Shown here: one piece after another, positions 1-9,185 of the stretch | Position numbering within the stretch: position 1 is the first letter of the stretch | How the letters are laid out: every line of letters starts with the position of its first letter | Assembly (NCBI GenBank): GCA_014237465.1 | Contig: JABZFM010000032.1 | Coordinates: forward strand, 1-47,807 | Source: Desulfobacteraceae bacterium | GTDB lineage: Bacteria > Desulfobacterota > Desulfobacteria > Desulfobacterales > Desulfosalsimonadaceae | Length of the DNA: 47,807 nucleotides | Direction of reading: 5' to 3' | Translations under genes and position numbers: made by a program | The notes under the pieces: model-generated | Databases searched by the model: none | The model's input: only the letters and a program-made list of their open reading frames with translations | Told to the model about the DNA's origin: nothing

Positions 1-1
1 A

Positions 2-988
2 AATCAAATTTACGAGACCGATTTTATGGGGTTCAGCTATGGTTTCAGAGAAAAACGCAGCCAGCACAATGCCCTCGATGCTTTATATATAGGCATATCG
101 AGGTGTAAGATCAACTACATACTTGATGCGGATATTTCAGGTTTCTTCGACCAGATAAATCATGAATGGTTGTTGAAATTCGTGGGGCATCGGGTAGCAG
201 ATCGCAGAATGCTGCGGCTGATTAGAAAATGGCTCAAGGTCGGTGTTGTTGAAGAAGGCAAACGTTCGCCCCAAGAAATTGGTACCCCGCAAGGGTCGGT
301 GATTTCTCCAGTGCTGGCAAATGTGTACCTTCACTATGCACAGGATCTGTGGGCGCACCAGTGGAGAAACAGACATGCTGTCGGAGACGTTATTATAGTA
401 CGCTACGCCGATGACACAGTTGTGGGTTTTCAATACAAAAGTGATGCAGAAACGTTTTTGAAGGAGTTAATCGAGCGGATGGGTAAATTCGGCCTTAAAT
501 TGCACCCGGTCAAGACGCGGTTAATAGAGTTTGGGCGTTTTGCAGAGTCAGATCGCCGGAAAAGAGGCGAAGGCAAGCCCGAAACGTTTGACTTCCTGGG
601 TTTCACACACTCTTGCTCCAAGACAAGAAATGGAAAATTTACGATACGCCGCAAGACGATCAAAAAGCGGTTTGTCAAGAAGTGCAAGGAAGTGAAGCAG
701 GAACTGAAAGAACGCATGCATGATGATGTAAAGGAAACAGGTAAGTGGCTGAATTCAGTGATCAGGGGGTTCCAGAATTATTATGCAGTTCCCGGAAATA
801 TGGATTTGGTAAGAAGTTTTTATGATCAAACAACAAGAGCATGGTTGCACACACTGAGGCGCAGGAGCCACAAAGGGCAGAAGTTTACATGGAAGCGCTT
901 TGAGAAACTCATCAGATGGTTGATTCCAAGAGTGAGAGTTGTACATCCTTATCCGAGCCAGAGATTTAAGCGTTCTTACCCGAGGTAG
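2..988 (+). CDS. Group II intron reverse transcriptase/maturase, 5'-truncated by window edge
   Basis: Intron-encoded protein that would reverse-transcribe its intron and help it splice. The reading frame is open from base 2, so the gene starts outside the window; the ATG at 26 is internal. The segment carries the SYGFR block, the TPQGSVISPVLANVYLHY block and the RT catalytic YADD (404-415), followed by the thumb/maturase region with FLGFTHS. No HNH endonuclease domain follows: the protein ends at 988 with a basic tail, and intron domain V begins at the next base. This is the normal arrangement for a bacterial intron ORF ending in domain IV. Family call is firm; the intron class was not resolved. 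Confidence 0.93.
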   Translation, partial: NQIYETDFMGFSYGFREKRSQHNALDALYIGISRCKINYILDADISGFFDQINHEWLLKFVGHRVADRRMLRLIRKWLKVGVVEEGKRSPQEIGTPQGSVISPVLANVYLHYAQDLWAHQWRNRHAVGDVIIVRYADDTVVGFQYKSDAETFLKELIERMGKFGLKLHPVKTRLIEFGRFAESDRRKRGEGKPETFDFLGFTHSCSKTRNGKFTIRRKTIKKRFVKKCKEVKQELKERMHDDVKETGKWLNSVIRGFQNYYAVPGNMDLVRSFYDQTTRAWLHTLRRRSHKGQKFTWKRFEKLIRWLIPRVRVVHPYPSQRFKRSYPR

Positions 989-1061
989 GAGCCGTATGAG
1001 GTAGTTCCTCACGTACGGATCTGTACGGGGGGTGCCGGGTAACCGGCATTCCTACCGTGAC
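989..1061 (+). ncRNA. Group II intron domains V and VI (3' end of intron)
   Basis: Domain V is the 34-nt hairpin starting GAGCCGTATGAGG at 989, closing with CCTCACGTACGG near 1019. Domain VI follows as a stem GGGTGCCGG/CCGGCATTCC with GTAA loop and an unpaired A before CCGTGAC. The intron probably ends at the AC of 1060-1061. The direct abutment to the maturase stop codon supports a single intact 3' intron end. Confidence 0.85.
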
Positions 1062-1381
1062 AAGCTAATTGTTTAAAATAAAGAGAAATAAACCTGAATT
1101 TAGCCTTTGAATGCGAGAAATGGGGTCAACCTTGATTATTTTACTATATAAAAAGATTGTGGGCCATAACAGGCTGTTTTTGGGGGGGGATGGTGCCAAG
1201 AGATCTGATAAACAGAGTGATTCCTTTTATGATTATCTGATTTTTTATGTTATCGGAATTGTGCCTGAGGGTGCAAAATTATGAAATATATCTCATAAAA
1301 TACAGTTGTTTTTCAGCCTGTTTTTAAATTAAATATCACATAAAATCAAAAATTTAAGTATTGACCTGCGATTTATTTCAT
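1062..1381. other. Intergenic region with one REP-like motif
   Basis: This is the 3' exon side of the intron and is AT-rich. The only structure seen is GGGGTCAACCTTGATTATT at 1122-1140, which is nearly repeated in inverse orientation at 20930-20948. No convincing ORF or RNA gene was seen. Confidence 0.5.
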
Positions 1382-2473
1382 TTATCGGCGACGAATCATT
1401 TCCTCTATCGGCCGGATGCGATCCCGAATCCGGCCGTTTTCCACACATTCCATAAATTCATCCGCCATATTTGCCCCTATATCCACCGCAGTATTCCAGT
1501 AGGAAATGCGCTGTGCATCCTGTCCCTTGAACTTGTAAAAGTCATTGCGGTCCGGGATTTTTTGGTATGGCAGGCGGTCTAAAAATTCACGGGAGGGGGT
1601 GATCAGCAGCACGTTATCCATGTGTGGCAGGGCAGGGCGCCGCCATGGGATCTGTTTGTCCAGCCAACCGGGGATAATCCGGTTGGTGAAATGGGGGAAC
1701 AGAACAATGCCGCTGTTATCGTTTAAAAACGGGATATCCAGGTGATAGTCAATCACACCGCCGTCGCGGTAAAGCCCGGCTGGTGCACCGGCAATATCTT
1801 TGACACCGGCCATGACCAAAGGGATGGATCCGGAAGCCATGAGCGCGGGTTTGAGGTTTTTAGGGGAAAGCCCGACCCGGTGAATGGGAAATTCGTTCAT
1901 GTCATAAAATGGCGGGAGATCCCGGGCATCATAAAAAAGGGCTCTTTCAAAAAATATTTTCAGGAATTTTCGGCTGATGGTATTTCCCAAAGCGGCCAGG
2001 AGTAGCCCGGGCAGCAGGGTTGATTTTCTGTCCTGTCCGGTCATCCCTTTGCTTCGCACAGTCATGATGTTCAGCCGGAGATACGGATGGGATAAAACAG
2101 CAGTTTCTCCATCACCATCCATCATCCGGTTCAAGATTTTTTTACTTTCCCGGCTGACGTCCGCCGGGGTGGGTTTTGTTTCATAGGCCTGGTGAATGTA
2201 GGCGTGCTGAAACCGGTCTATGGCGGTTAAAAAATCGTTTTGCGATGCAGCTGCAAACCGCCATGCGCCAATGGACGCGCCGATCAGAAACAGTGGTTTT
2301 TTTCGGCCTGCAAACCATTGGGAAAACAGCGCGCGGTCCAGGTTGGCCAGGATCAGCCACTTGGGACCGCCAGCCGCGCCAGCCACGACTTTGACATCAT
2401 CCGGTGTTAGCCCGGAACCTTTGATTTTCGCGAACGCGTTTTTCCCGGCCCAGAGGGTTGTTGCTTGTAACAT
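1382..2473 (-). CDS. Patatin-like phospholipase (acyl hydrolase)
   Basis: 363-aa protein of the patatin family, which hydrolyses acyl esters with a Ser-Asp dyad. Seen: glycine-rich oxyanion segment AGAAGGPKW (about residues 31-39), nucleophile elbow GASIG with Ser67, and DGG with Asp237. The frame stays open upstream to 2527, but that extension is encoded by a 125-bp dispersed repeat (2487-2611), so I start at the ATG at 2473. That start lacks a clear Shine-Dalgarno sequence. No signal peptide is seen, so cytoplasmic or membrane-peripheral action is inferred. It follows the carboxylase gene on the same strand and may turn over lipids for that acyl-CoA operon. Confidence 0.8.
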   Translation of the reverse strand: MLQATTLWAGKNAFAKIKGSGLTPDDVKVVAGAAGGPKWLILANLDRALFSQWFAGRKKPLFLIGASIGAWRFAAASQNDFLTAIDRFQHAYIHQAYETKPTPADVSRESKKILNRMMDGDGETAVLSHPYLRLNIMTVRSKGMTGQDRKSTLLPGLLLAALGNTISRKFLKIFFERALFYDARDLPPFYDMNEFPIHRVGLSPKNLKPALMASGSIPLVMAGVKDIAGAPAGLYRDGGVIDYHLDIPFLNDNSGIVLFPHFTNRIIPGWLDKQIPWRRPALPHMDNVLLITPSREFLDRLPYQKIPDRNDFYKFKGQDAQRISYWNTAVDIGANMADEFMECVENGRIRDRIRPIEEMIRRR

Positions 2474-2486
2474 ATTTAAATTTTTT

Positions 2487-2611
2487 GATGGCTTCGCAAA
2501 AAGTCCAACTTCTGCGTAGCGCTGCATCCTTCATCTCTTCATAGTATGCTAAATACGAATCATCATTCAGGATTTGCGCGTCTTGAATTTAGAGCTTTTT
2601 TCTTTGCCATC
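2487..2611 (-). repeat. 125-bp terminally inverted element, copy A (diverged)
   Basis: Begins GATGGCTTCGCAAAAAGTCC and ends CTTTGCCATC, so the ends are inverted repeats. Same length as copies B (9596-9720) and C (19631-19755), but its interior is more diverged. It ends 13 bp upstream of the patatin start. Confidence 0.85.
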
Positions 2612-2630
2612 AGACTCCTATTGGTAAAAA

Positions 2631-5600
2631 TTACCATGTATCGATGTTAGGTCGCTTCTTCCCGGTGCGGGGTGCAAGCGGCGGCAGCGACCGTGCGCCG
2701 CGCATGATCCAGCGCCGGGTGTCTTTGGGGTCGATCACATCGTCAATTTCCAGAAACGACGCCATGTTAATGGCTTTACCATGATCATAGGCCATTGTCA
2801 CAAGGGAATCAAACAGGGCTTTTTCCTTTTTGGAATCTTTTGCCGCATCCAGTTCCTTTTTAAAGCCCAGCCGGACAGCGCCCTCCAGTCCCATGCCGCC
2901 GAACTCGCCGGTGGGCCAGGCCACATTAAAGACCGGCCGGTGATAGCCGCCGCCGACCATGGCCATGGCCCCAAGCCCGTATCCCTTGCGCAGTATTACG
3001 GAGAACATCGGAATGGTGGCGCCGGCAGCGGTCACGAACATGCGGGCGAAATGGCGGACCTGGGCGCTTTTTTCCGCTTCCGGGCCGACCATGAACCCCG
3101 GGGTGTCGGAAAGGGTGACCAGGGGAATATCAAATGCATCGCAAAGCTGGATAAACCGGGACGCTTTGTCGGCCGCGTCCGCATCAATGGCACCCCCCAA
3201 ATGCAGGGTATTGTTCGCTATCATACCAAATGCCATCCCCTCGATCCGGATAAAGGCGGTAATAATTCCAATGCCGAATGCCTGGCGCAGTTCCAGGACA
3301 GAATCCGTGTCTGACAAAGTGGTAATCACGTTTCGGATATCATAAGCTAAAAGCCGGTTTTCCGGAATGCATTGGCGCAAAAGCCGCTGGTCTTCACATT
3401 CCCATTTTGATATTGGCCCCTGGAAATAGGAAAGGTATTTTTTGGCTGTTTTAACCGCTTCGGCCTCGTCTTCCACCACAATGTCGACCACGCCGTTGGG
3501 GGCTTGAGTATCAATGGGACCGATATCATCGGGCCTGCATTTTCCCAGGCCGCCCCCTTCGATCATGGCCGGACCGCCCATGCCGATATTCGCGTTTTTC
3601 GTGGCAATGATCACATCGCTGCACCCCAGCAGGGTCGCGTTACCGGCAAAGCATCGGCCGGACACGATGCCGATCAGCGGCACAAGACCACTGAGCCGGG
3701 CATAGCGTGTAAAGGTGTCCAGATCCAGCCCGGCAACTTTTAGTTCCATGATATCCACGTCCCCCGGCCGCCCGCCGCCGCCTTCGGCAAACAATACCAG
3801 GGGGAGCCGCCATTCTTCCGCAAGACCTAGCATTCGGTCTGTTTTCATATGGTTGAATGCCCCCTGGGTGCCGGCCATGACCGTGTAATCATAGGACATC
3901 ACCATGCACCGGGCCAGTGACGCATCAAACAAATCTCCGTTAACACTACCGATTCCGGTGATCAGACCGTCGGCCGGACTTTTTTTGATTAAATCATCGA
4001 TTGACAGCCGCCGCCGCTGGGCCGCCACTGCCAGTGCGCCGTATTCGATGAAACTGTCCGGGTCCAACAGGTCGGCAATATTTTTCCGGGCGGTCCGCTG
4101 CCCGGATTTTTGACGCTTTTTAACCGCATCCGGCCGGGCCTCATCCAATCCGACCCGATGGCGGGCAATCACTTCTTCCAGGTCCGGGCGGATTTCATCC
4201 GGATCTGCTTGTTTTTCAGCATCAAGGCTTGAAACATCCACTTCCATAGGTTCAATGAACAGGATGGCCTGGCTCTTAAACAGGGTATCTCCTTCGTCAA
4301 CGCATATCATCCGGACAATACCGCTGATCCGGGCTTCAATGATGTGATGCATTTTCATGGCTTCAACAATTGCCACTGACTGTCCCCTGTGCACAAGGTC
4401 GCCCTCGGTCGCTGAAACACTGACCACGGTGCCTATCATAGGAGCCCGAACGGCTTGTGTGTTTTCCGGGCCCTGGATGTCGCTGCCGGGTGTTTCCGGC
4501 AGGGAATTTTCCTTAGCGCCGGATGGATTTTTGTTGTCAAAAAACAAAAACGGGTGACCGGTATTGGCCGGATCGGCCAACTCCTGGATATGATTTTCCA
4601 CAAATCGGGTGGTCACATTATTTGCTTTAACATCCGGATGGTTAAGGATGTTTTGTAGCAAGGGGATATTGGTGTTAACGCCGTTAATTTGAAACTCGCA
4701 CAAAGCCCGGCAGGCTTTTGTCAGAACGTCGGCATAATCTGAGGAGCGTGAGCAGCAGATCAGCTTTGCCAGCAATGAATCAAAGGCCGGGCTGGTGACA
4801 TACCCCGGATACCCGAAAGTGTCCACGCGAATTCCAGGCCCCAGGGGCGGGCTGAAAACGGTAAGCGTTCCGCCTGATGGTTGGATACCGCCGTTTTTGT
4901 CAATTTCTTCCATGTTGACGCGGAGTTGAATGGCATAACCTGACGGCAGTGCAATGTCCTTCTGCTGCAACCCCAAATCCGCCAGTGATTGCCCGAAAGC
5001 GGTTTGAATCTGCACTTTTACCAGATCAGTGCCGGTCACTTCCTCGGTCACCGTATGCTCCACCTGGAGCCTGGGGTTGACTTCCAGAAAATAAAAGGCG
5101 TTTGCGCCTGTGACTGTGTTTGTTTTTATGTCCGGTTTTATATCTGGGTCTGCATCCACTAAAAACTCAACCGTGCCGAGCCCCTTGTATTTGACTTCTT
5201 TTGCCAGACGAACAGCTGCGCTTGTCAGTTGTTTCCGAAGGCTTTGATCAATGGCTGGGCTTGGGGCAATTTCCATAATTTTCTGGTTGCGGCGCTGCAA
5301 CGTGCATTCTCGCTCCCATAGATGGGAGACGTGGCCGAACCCGTCACCCAGAATCTGAACTTCAATGTGCCGGGCTTGGCGGATGAGTCTCTCCACATAG
5401 ACTTCACTGTTGCCAAAAGCCGCAAGGGCTTCTGACTGGCAGAGATGATACGCTTCGTCAATATCTTCGATGCAATATACCGGCCGTATGCCGCGCCCGC
5501 CGCCGCCGGCAAGCGCTTTGATCATGATGGCCCCTTTTTCCCCGAGAGACGCAAAGAATTCTTTGGCCTGTTCCAGACTGGTCGGACCGACAGTTCCGGA

Positions 5601-5993
5601 CAGCAGCGGTATGTTGCAATTTTTCGCTAATTCGCGCGCCCGGGTTTTGTCCCCAAACAGCGCAAGCGTTTCTGCGGTTGGACCGATAAAAATGATGCCC
5701 TCTGTTTCACATCTGCTGGCGAATTCCGCATTCTCCGCCAGAAAACCGTAGCCGGGATGAATAGCGGAACAATCAAATTTTTTTACTGCCGCGATCATTG
5801 ATTTAATGTCTAAATATGCCTGAACGCCTTTTTGGGGAAGGGCAGCGCTTTCATCAGCCAGGCGGAGGTGAAGAGATGCTGCGTCATCTTCGGAATAGAC
5901 CGCAACCGTGGGAATGCATAATTCTGCAGCCGCGCGCAGGATGCGCACCGCGATTTCACCCCTGTTTGCCACCAGAATTTTCATTTTCTTCAT
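2631..5993 (-). CDS. Single-chain biotin-dependent acyl-CoA carboxylase (BC-BCCP-CT)
   Basis: 1120-aa fusion carrying all functions of an acyl-CoA carboxylase. The biotin carboxylase comes first (about 1-450: ILVANRGEIA, ATP-grasp loop GGGGRG near 163-168, EVNPRLQVEH near 304). A biotinyl domain with VEAMKM follows, biotinyl lysine K547. The carboxyltransferase fills about 600-1120, with GGGGRPGD near 738-745 and DTPGFMVGPEAE. This architecture resembles the single-chain long-chain/propionyl-type carboxylases; the acyl substrate cannot be read from sequence. It starts 21 bp after the SDR gene, indicating co-transcription. An AAGGGC motif precedes the ATG at 5993. Confidence 0.93.
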   Translation of the reverse strand: MKKMKILVANRGEIAVRILRAAAELCIPTVAVYSEDDAASLHLRLADESAALPQKGVQAYLDIKSMIAAVKKFDCSAIHPGYGFLAENAEFASRCETEGIIFIGPTAETLALFGDKTRARELAKNCNIPLLSGTVGPTSLEQAKEFFASLGEKGAIMIKALAGGGGRGIRPVYCIEDIDEAYHLCQSEALAAFGNSEVYVERLIRQARHIEVQILGDGFGHVSHLWERECTLQRRNQKIMEIAPSPAIDQSLRKQLTSAAVRLAKEVKYKGLGTVEFLVDADPDIKPDIKTNTVTGANAFYFLEVNPRLQVEHTVTEEVTGTDLVKVQIQTAFGQSLADLGLQQKDIALPSGYAIQLRVNMEEIDKNGGIQPSGGTLTVFSPPLGPGIRVDTFGYPGYVTSPAFDSLLAKLICCSRSSDYADVLTKACRALCEFQINGVNTNIPLLQNILNHPDVKANNVTTRFVENHIQELADPANTGHPFLFFDNKNPSGAKENSLPETPGSDIQGPENTQAVRAPMIGTVVSVSATEGDLVHRGQSVAIVEAMKMHHIIEARISGIVRMICVDEGDTLFKSQAILFIEPMEVDVSSLDAEKQADPDEIRPDLEEVIARHRVGLDEARPDAVKKRQKSGQRTARKNIADLLDPDSFIEYGALAVAAQRRRLSIDDLIKKSPADGLITGIGSVNGDLFDASLARCMVMSYDYTVMAGTQGAFNHMKTDRMLGLAEEWRLPLVLFAEGGGGRPGDVDIMELKVAGLDLDTFTRYARLSGLVPLIGIVSGRCFAGNATLLGCSDVIIATKNANIGMGGPAMIEGGGLGKCRPDDIGPIDTQAPNGVVDIVVEDEAEAVKTAKKYLSYFQGPISKWECEDQRLLRQCIPENRLLAYDIRNVITTLSDTDSVLELRQAFGIGIITAFIRIEGMAFGMIANNTLHLGGAIDADAADKASRFIQLCDAFDIPLVTLSDTPGFMVGPEAEKSAQVRHFARMFVTAAGATIPMFSVILRKGYGLGAMAMVGGGYHRPVFNVAWPTGEFGGMGLEGAVRLGFKKELDAAKDSKKEKALFDSLVTMAYDHGKAINMASFLEIDDVIDPKDTRRWIMRGARSLPPLAPRTGKKRPNIDTW

Positions 5994-6014
5994 GGTATTG
6001 CCCTTTTTGTATGG

Positions 6015-6773
6015 TTAAGCTAAGTACCCCCCGTCGCAGGTAATACATGTCCCGGTAGTAAACGATGCGGCATTGGACACCAGGTACAGCGCGGCCCCGA
6101 CCATTTCCTCCGGTTCGGCATGGCGGCCCAAAGGGATCTGGGCGACAACATATTTATAAACTTCATCCTGCTGCATCAGGGCGGCTGAAAATTTTGTGTC
6201 CGTGAATCCCGGCAGCAGGGCATTGACCCGGATTTTATGCGGTGCCAGTTCCTTGGCATAGGCTTTGGTCATGGTGATCAGCGCCCCTTTGGTGACAGAA
6301 TAGATTCCCTGGAACTGGGCCGGTTTGATGCCGTTGACCGACGCTACATTGACAATAGCGCCCCCGTCGGCCGCTTTCATCAGGGGGATGGCATTCTGGA
6401 TCATGAAAAAAGGGCCCTTTAAATTGACGTCAAAGGTTTTGTCCCAAGCGCTTTCATTTACACCGTTCATTTCTCCAAAATAGGGATTGGTCGCCGCGTT
6501 GTTAACAAGGATATCCAGGCGGCCATAGGTTTTTTCAATAAATTCATAAAGCGCTTTGATTGCATCGATATCACCCATGTGGCAGGCAACCGGGTGCGCT
6601 TTGCCGCCTTTTGCGGTAATGGCTTCTGCGGCTGTAGTTAAGGTTTCAATTTTTCGGCTCACCAGCACCACTTCGGCGCCGTATTCGGCAAACGTTTCGG
6701 CAATCGAACGGCCGATGCCGCGGCTGGCGCCAGTGACAATGGCGATTTTTCCGTCTAAATTAAATGATAACAT
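6015..6773 (-). CDS. SDR family NAD(P)-dependent oxidoreductase
   Basis: 252-aa classical short-chain dehydrogenase. Seen: Rossmann TGASRGIG (about 14-21), NNAA at 91-94, catalytic Ser145, Tyr158 and Lys162 (YSVTK), and a C-terminal TGTCITCDGGY that fits the family's TGxxxxVDGG end. The frame extends upstream to 6842, but AAAGGAT precedes the ATG at 6773 and the protein from there begins directly with the Rossmann fold. Its position between the acyl-CoA dehydrogenase and the carboxylase suggests oxidation of a hydroxyacyl-CoA or related alcohol; this is inferred from context. Confidence 0.9.
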   Translation of the reverse strand: MLSFNLDGKIAIVTGASRGIGRSIAETFAEYGAEVVLVSRKIETLTTAAEAITAKGGKAHPVACHMGDIDAIKALYEFIEKTYGRLDILVNNAATNPYFGEMNGVNESAWDKTFDVNLKGPFFMIQNAIPLMKAADGGAIVNVASVNGIKPAQFQGIYSVTKGALITMTKAYAKELAPHKIRVNALLPGFTDTKFSAALMQQDEVYKYVVAQIPLGRHAEPEEMVGAALYLVSNAASFTTGTCITCDGGYLA

Positions 6774-6813
6774 GTATTTTATCCTTTTTGAATTATTATG
6801 AAAATATTTTTTT

Positions 6814-6880
6814 TTACCACAAGGGCACAGAACACAGAGCAATATTTTTATGAAATCCGTCTCTGCTTTCTGTGGTTAGA
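6814..6880. repeat. Inverted CTCTG..TTCTGTGGT-type motifs
   Basis: TACCACA-GGGCACAGAACACAGAG near 6815-6839 faces CTCTGCTTTCTGTGGTTA near 6861-6878, an imperfect inverted repeat. A related CTCTGTGTTCTGTGGTAAAA lies at 40451-40470. It looks like a short dispersed intergenic repeat. Confidence 0.5.
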
Positions 6881-6892
6881 TTTCAGTAAAAG

Positions 6893-6948
6893 GCCGGGTT
6901 TCTTACCCGGCGAGAGACAGGTTCCTTTGTCGGGATTGGAATCCCGAC
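6893..6948. repeat. Two adjacent hairpins in the 277-bp gap before the SDR gene
   Basis: GCCGGGT-TTCTT-ACCCGGC spans 6893-6911, and the nearly closed palindrome GTCGGGATT-GG-AATCCCGAC spans 6929-6948. Neither has a clear T-tract on the minus strand, so they could be RNA-processing or partial-termination structures or repeat units rather than classical terminators. Confidence 0.6.
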
Positions 6949-7050
6949 GATGACAGCAAGAAAAAAATATAATTGAGGCACTTTGCGTTCAGGCACTGTT
7001 TAATTACCGGGAGATGCTAACCCGGTTTCCCCTCACGTGTGAAATTCGGG

Positions 7051-8241
7051 CTAATATCGTTTGAGAATCTGCTTTGCCACGGATACCTTGTGTACTTCAT
7101 CTGCCCCGTCATATATGCGGGCAGCGCGTTCGTGGCGGAAGAAGAACGCCAGGATGGTGTCATCGGTCATGCCCAGACCTCCGTGAACCTGAAGCGCTTT
7201 GTCAATCACCATCTGCATAACATTGGCCACCTTGAATTTGATCAGGGAGATATCTTTTCGGGCAGCCTTTGCGCCTTCATTATGAATCCGCCATGCCGCA
7301 TGCAGGACCATGAGGCGGGCGGCCTGGATTTCCGCCGCGCATTCCGCGATCCAGGACTGGATAATCTGCCGGGTGGCAAGGGTCCGCCCGTCCGGGGAGA
7401 TGACACGTTCCTGGGCCCGCGCGCACATGAGATCAAACGCCCGGTTGCAGATGCCGATCCAGCGCATGCAGTGGTGGATGCGTCCCGGTCCCAGCCGTTC
7501 CTGGGCAAGGACAAATCCCTGGCCTTCTTCGCCGATCAGGTTTTTTTGCGGCACCCGGCAGTTCTGGTAGAGAATTTCTGCATGGCTGAAATAGCCTTCT
7601 CCGGAGTGCCCCATGACCGGAATGTTGCGGACCAGGTTAAAACCCGGGGTATCGCATGGCACAATGATCATGCTGGCCTGGAGATACGGGTGTGCGTCCG
7701 GGTTGGTCTTGGCCATCACAATAGCAAACTTTGCCCCATCCGCGGATGTTGTGTACCACTTCTGCCCGTTGATGACATAATCCTCCCCGTCTTTGACTGC
7801 TGTGGTATCCATCATCAGGGGGTTGGACCCGGCCAGGTCCACCTCGGTCATGGAAAAACAGCTGCGGATATCCCCGGCCACCAGGGGATGGAGGTAGGTT
7901 TTTTTTTGCTCTTTGTTTCCGAACATTTCCAGCAGTTCAATGTTTCCCACATCCGGGGCCTGGCACCAGAAAACAAAATGCCCTAAAGGGGTTCGTCCCA
8001 GTGCCTCGGAAACCAGGGCATGTTCCATGAGATTGAGTCCCATGCCGCCCAGTTCCTTTGGATAGCAGGGGCCCCACAGTTCCATCTGCCTGACTTTTTT
8101 TTGTTTTTCTTCAATCACCGGCATGATTTCAGACGAGGGCTGGGTAAGAAACGCCGGCTCAAGGAGAATCAGCTCCTTGTCCACAAATTCTTTGATCATT
8201 TCCAAAATGACCTGCATTTTTTCAGTAACGGTAAAATCCAT
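7051..8241 (-). CDS. Acyl-CoA dehydrogenase, ACAD10/11-like
   Basis: 396-aa FAD-dependent acyl-CoA dehydrogenase. Seen: CFSMTEVDLAGSNP (FAD/substrate segment near 129), NGQKWYTTSADGAKF, and near the C-terminus VHGGLGMTDD followed by YDGADEVHKVSVAKQIL. The DGADEVH form of the C-terminal motif recalls ACAD10/11-type enzymes rather than classical short-chain ACADs with YEGT.EI; this is from recall, not alignment. GGAGGAAAGA precedes the ATG. It lies 45 bp downstream of the histidine phosphatase. Expected role is alpha,beta-desaturation of an acyl-CoA with electrons passed to ETF. Confidence 0.92.
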   Translation of the reverse strand: MDFTVTEKMQVILEMIKEFVDKELILLEPAFLTQPSSEIMPVIEEKQKKVRQMELWGPCYPKELGGMGLNLMEHALVSEALGRTPLGHFVFWCQAPDVGNIELLEMFGNKEQKKTYLHPLVAGDIRSCFSMTEVDLAGSNPLMMDTTAVKDGEDYVINGQKWYTTSADGAKFAIVMAKTNPDAHPYLQASMIIVPCDTPGFNLVRNIPVMGHSGEGYFSHAEILYQNCRVPQKNLIGEEGQGFVLAQERLGPGRIHHCMRWIGICNRAFDLMCARAQERVISPDGRTLATRQIIQSWIAECAAEIQAARLMVLHAAWRIHNEGAKAARKDISLIKFKVANVMQMVIDKALQVHGGLGMTDDTILAFFFRHERAARIYDGADEVHKVSVAKQILKRY

Positions 8242-8286
8242 TCTTTCCTCCTTTTAAAAAAATAAATTTTTTTAAAATTTTGATAG

Positions 8287-8997
8287 TTAGCGATAAGTTA
8301 ATAATTGTTCGTCTTTTGCTATTTCCAGATGGGTAACATCATTAAACCCGAAGAGCGCCATTTGATTGCCGCTGTATTTTAACCGGGTGATGGATGTGTT
8401 CATGATCTGCCAGGTCAGCTGTAATGTATTTCCATCAGAAAGGCTTAAGGCTTTTTGAACACATACGGAAATCGGGCCACCGGAGGTAAACACGGCGATT
8501 TTTTTTCCCGCACCCGCTGATGCCATAATTTCGTCAAGCCCGGTGCGTACCCGATTGGAATAGGTTTTCCAGGTTCCCAGGTTATTTGCCGGGTTTTCAC
8601 TATTGATCCACTTGCGCATGACTTTTTCATACACTGTTTGAAATGATCGCTTATCGGCCAGCATCATCGTGACATCCGTTTCAAACGCCGCATCATCCCG
8701 GATCATCTCCGGAATCAGGGTTTTTAAAATATTCTCCGAATTATATTCGTTAAAGGCATCGGTTTTATGGACAGGTGGCATCGCATTTTCCGGTTTGGAA
8801 AATTTTTTAAGATATGCGGCCAATGTCTGTTCATGGCGCAGCTGGCCGCCCGAGTAAATTGCGTCAAACTCAAGGTCCAGAGCCTGAAAATGATCGGCTA
8901 AAATTTTTGCCTGGCACTGTCCCAGGTCCGAAAGGCGATCATAATTTGCCTGACCGAATGAGGCCTGTGCATGGCGGATTAAATAAATGATACTCAT
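8287..8997 (-). CDS. Histidine phosphatase family protein
   Basis: 236-aa protein opening with IIYLIRHAQASFG, the RHG-type phosphohistidine motif with Ala instead of Gly at its third position. YDRLSDLGQCQA follows, and the second catalytic segment reads VFTSGGPISV, where the usual His is not evident. First gene after the probable promoter of the acyl-CoA operon. Its substrate is unknown. In related acyl-CoA gene clusters such a protein often sits beside an aminoglycoside-phosphotransferase-like kinase; no kinase is present here. Confidence 0.82.
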   Translation of the reverse strand: MSIIYLIRHAQASFGQANYDRLSDLGQCQAKILADHFQALDLEFDAIYSGGQLRHEQTLAAYLKKFSKPENAMPPVHKTDAFNEYNSENILKTLIPEMIRDDAAFETDVTMMLADKRSFQTVYEKVMRKWINSENPANNLGTWKTYSNRVRTGLDEIMASAGAGKKIAVFTSGGPISVCVQKALSLSDGNTLQLTWQIMNTSITRLKYSGNQMALFGFNDVTHLEIAKDEQLLTYR

Positions 8998-9025
8998 ATG
9001 CGTTCATTTCCTGTGTTTTACTAAA

Positions 9026-9054
9026 TGAATAAAAGACTTTGAAATGGTTGTCAA
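9026..9054 (-). promoter_or_regulatory. Sigma70-like promoter of the acyl-CoA operon
   Basis: On the minus strand TTGACA (9049-9054) is followed after 17 bp by TATTCA (9026-9031), about 30 bp before the histidine phosphatase ATG. Confidence 0.55.
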
Positions 9055-9066
9055 TAAAAAATAGAG

Positions 9067-9076
9067 CGAACGTTCG
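9067..9076. promoter_or_regulatory. TetR-like operator palindrome
   Basis: Perfect palindrome CGAACGTTCG, 12 bp upstream of the -35 hexamer of the operon promoter. Such sites are typical of TetR-family regulators of acyl-CoA genes, but no TetR gene lies in the window. Confidence 0.5.
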
Positions 9077-9094
9077 TTTTTTTTATTTTAATTT

Positions 9095-9120
9095 AAAAAA
9101 CCTGACCCAAAGGGCCAGGT
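9095..9120 (-). terminator. Rho-independent terminator of hpf
   Basis: Read on the minus strand: CCTGGCCC-TTT-GGGTCAGG (one mismatch) followed by TTTTTT, 66 bp after the hpf stop. A similar hairpin lies at 16480-16498. Confidence 0.7.
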
Positions 9121-9185
9121 TTAGCTGTTTTAAATAAAAAGATTTAAAGAATCAGTCGGAATTTAAACTAACTTGATGAAAAATA

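Noticed and set aside
2474-2527. N-terminal extension of the patatin ORF
   Set aside because: Mostly encoded by the 125-bp repeat; the same kind of extension appears for hsp20 where the true start is clear.
2781-3314. Long plus-strand ORF opposite the carboxylase gene
   Set aside because: Shadow frame of a well-supported minus-strand gene.
7039-7986. 315-codon plus-strand ORF opposite the acyl-CoA dehydrogenase
   Set aside because: Shadow frame in high-GC coding sequence; no domain pattern.
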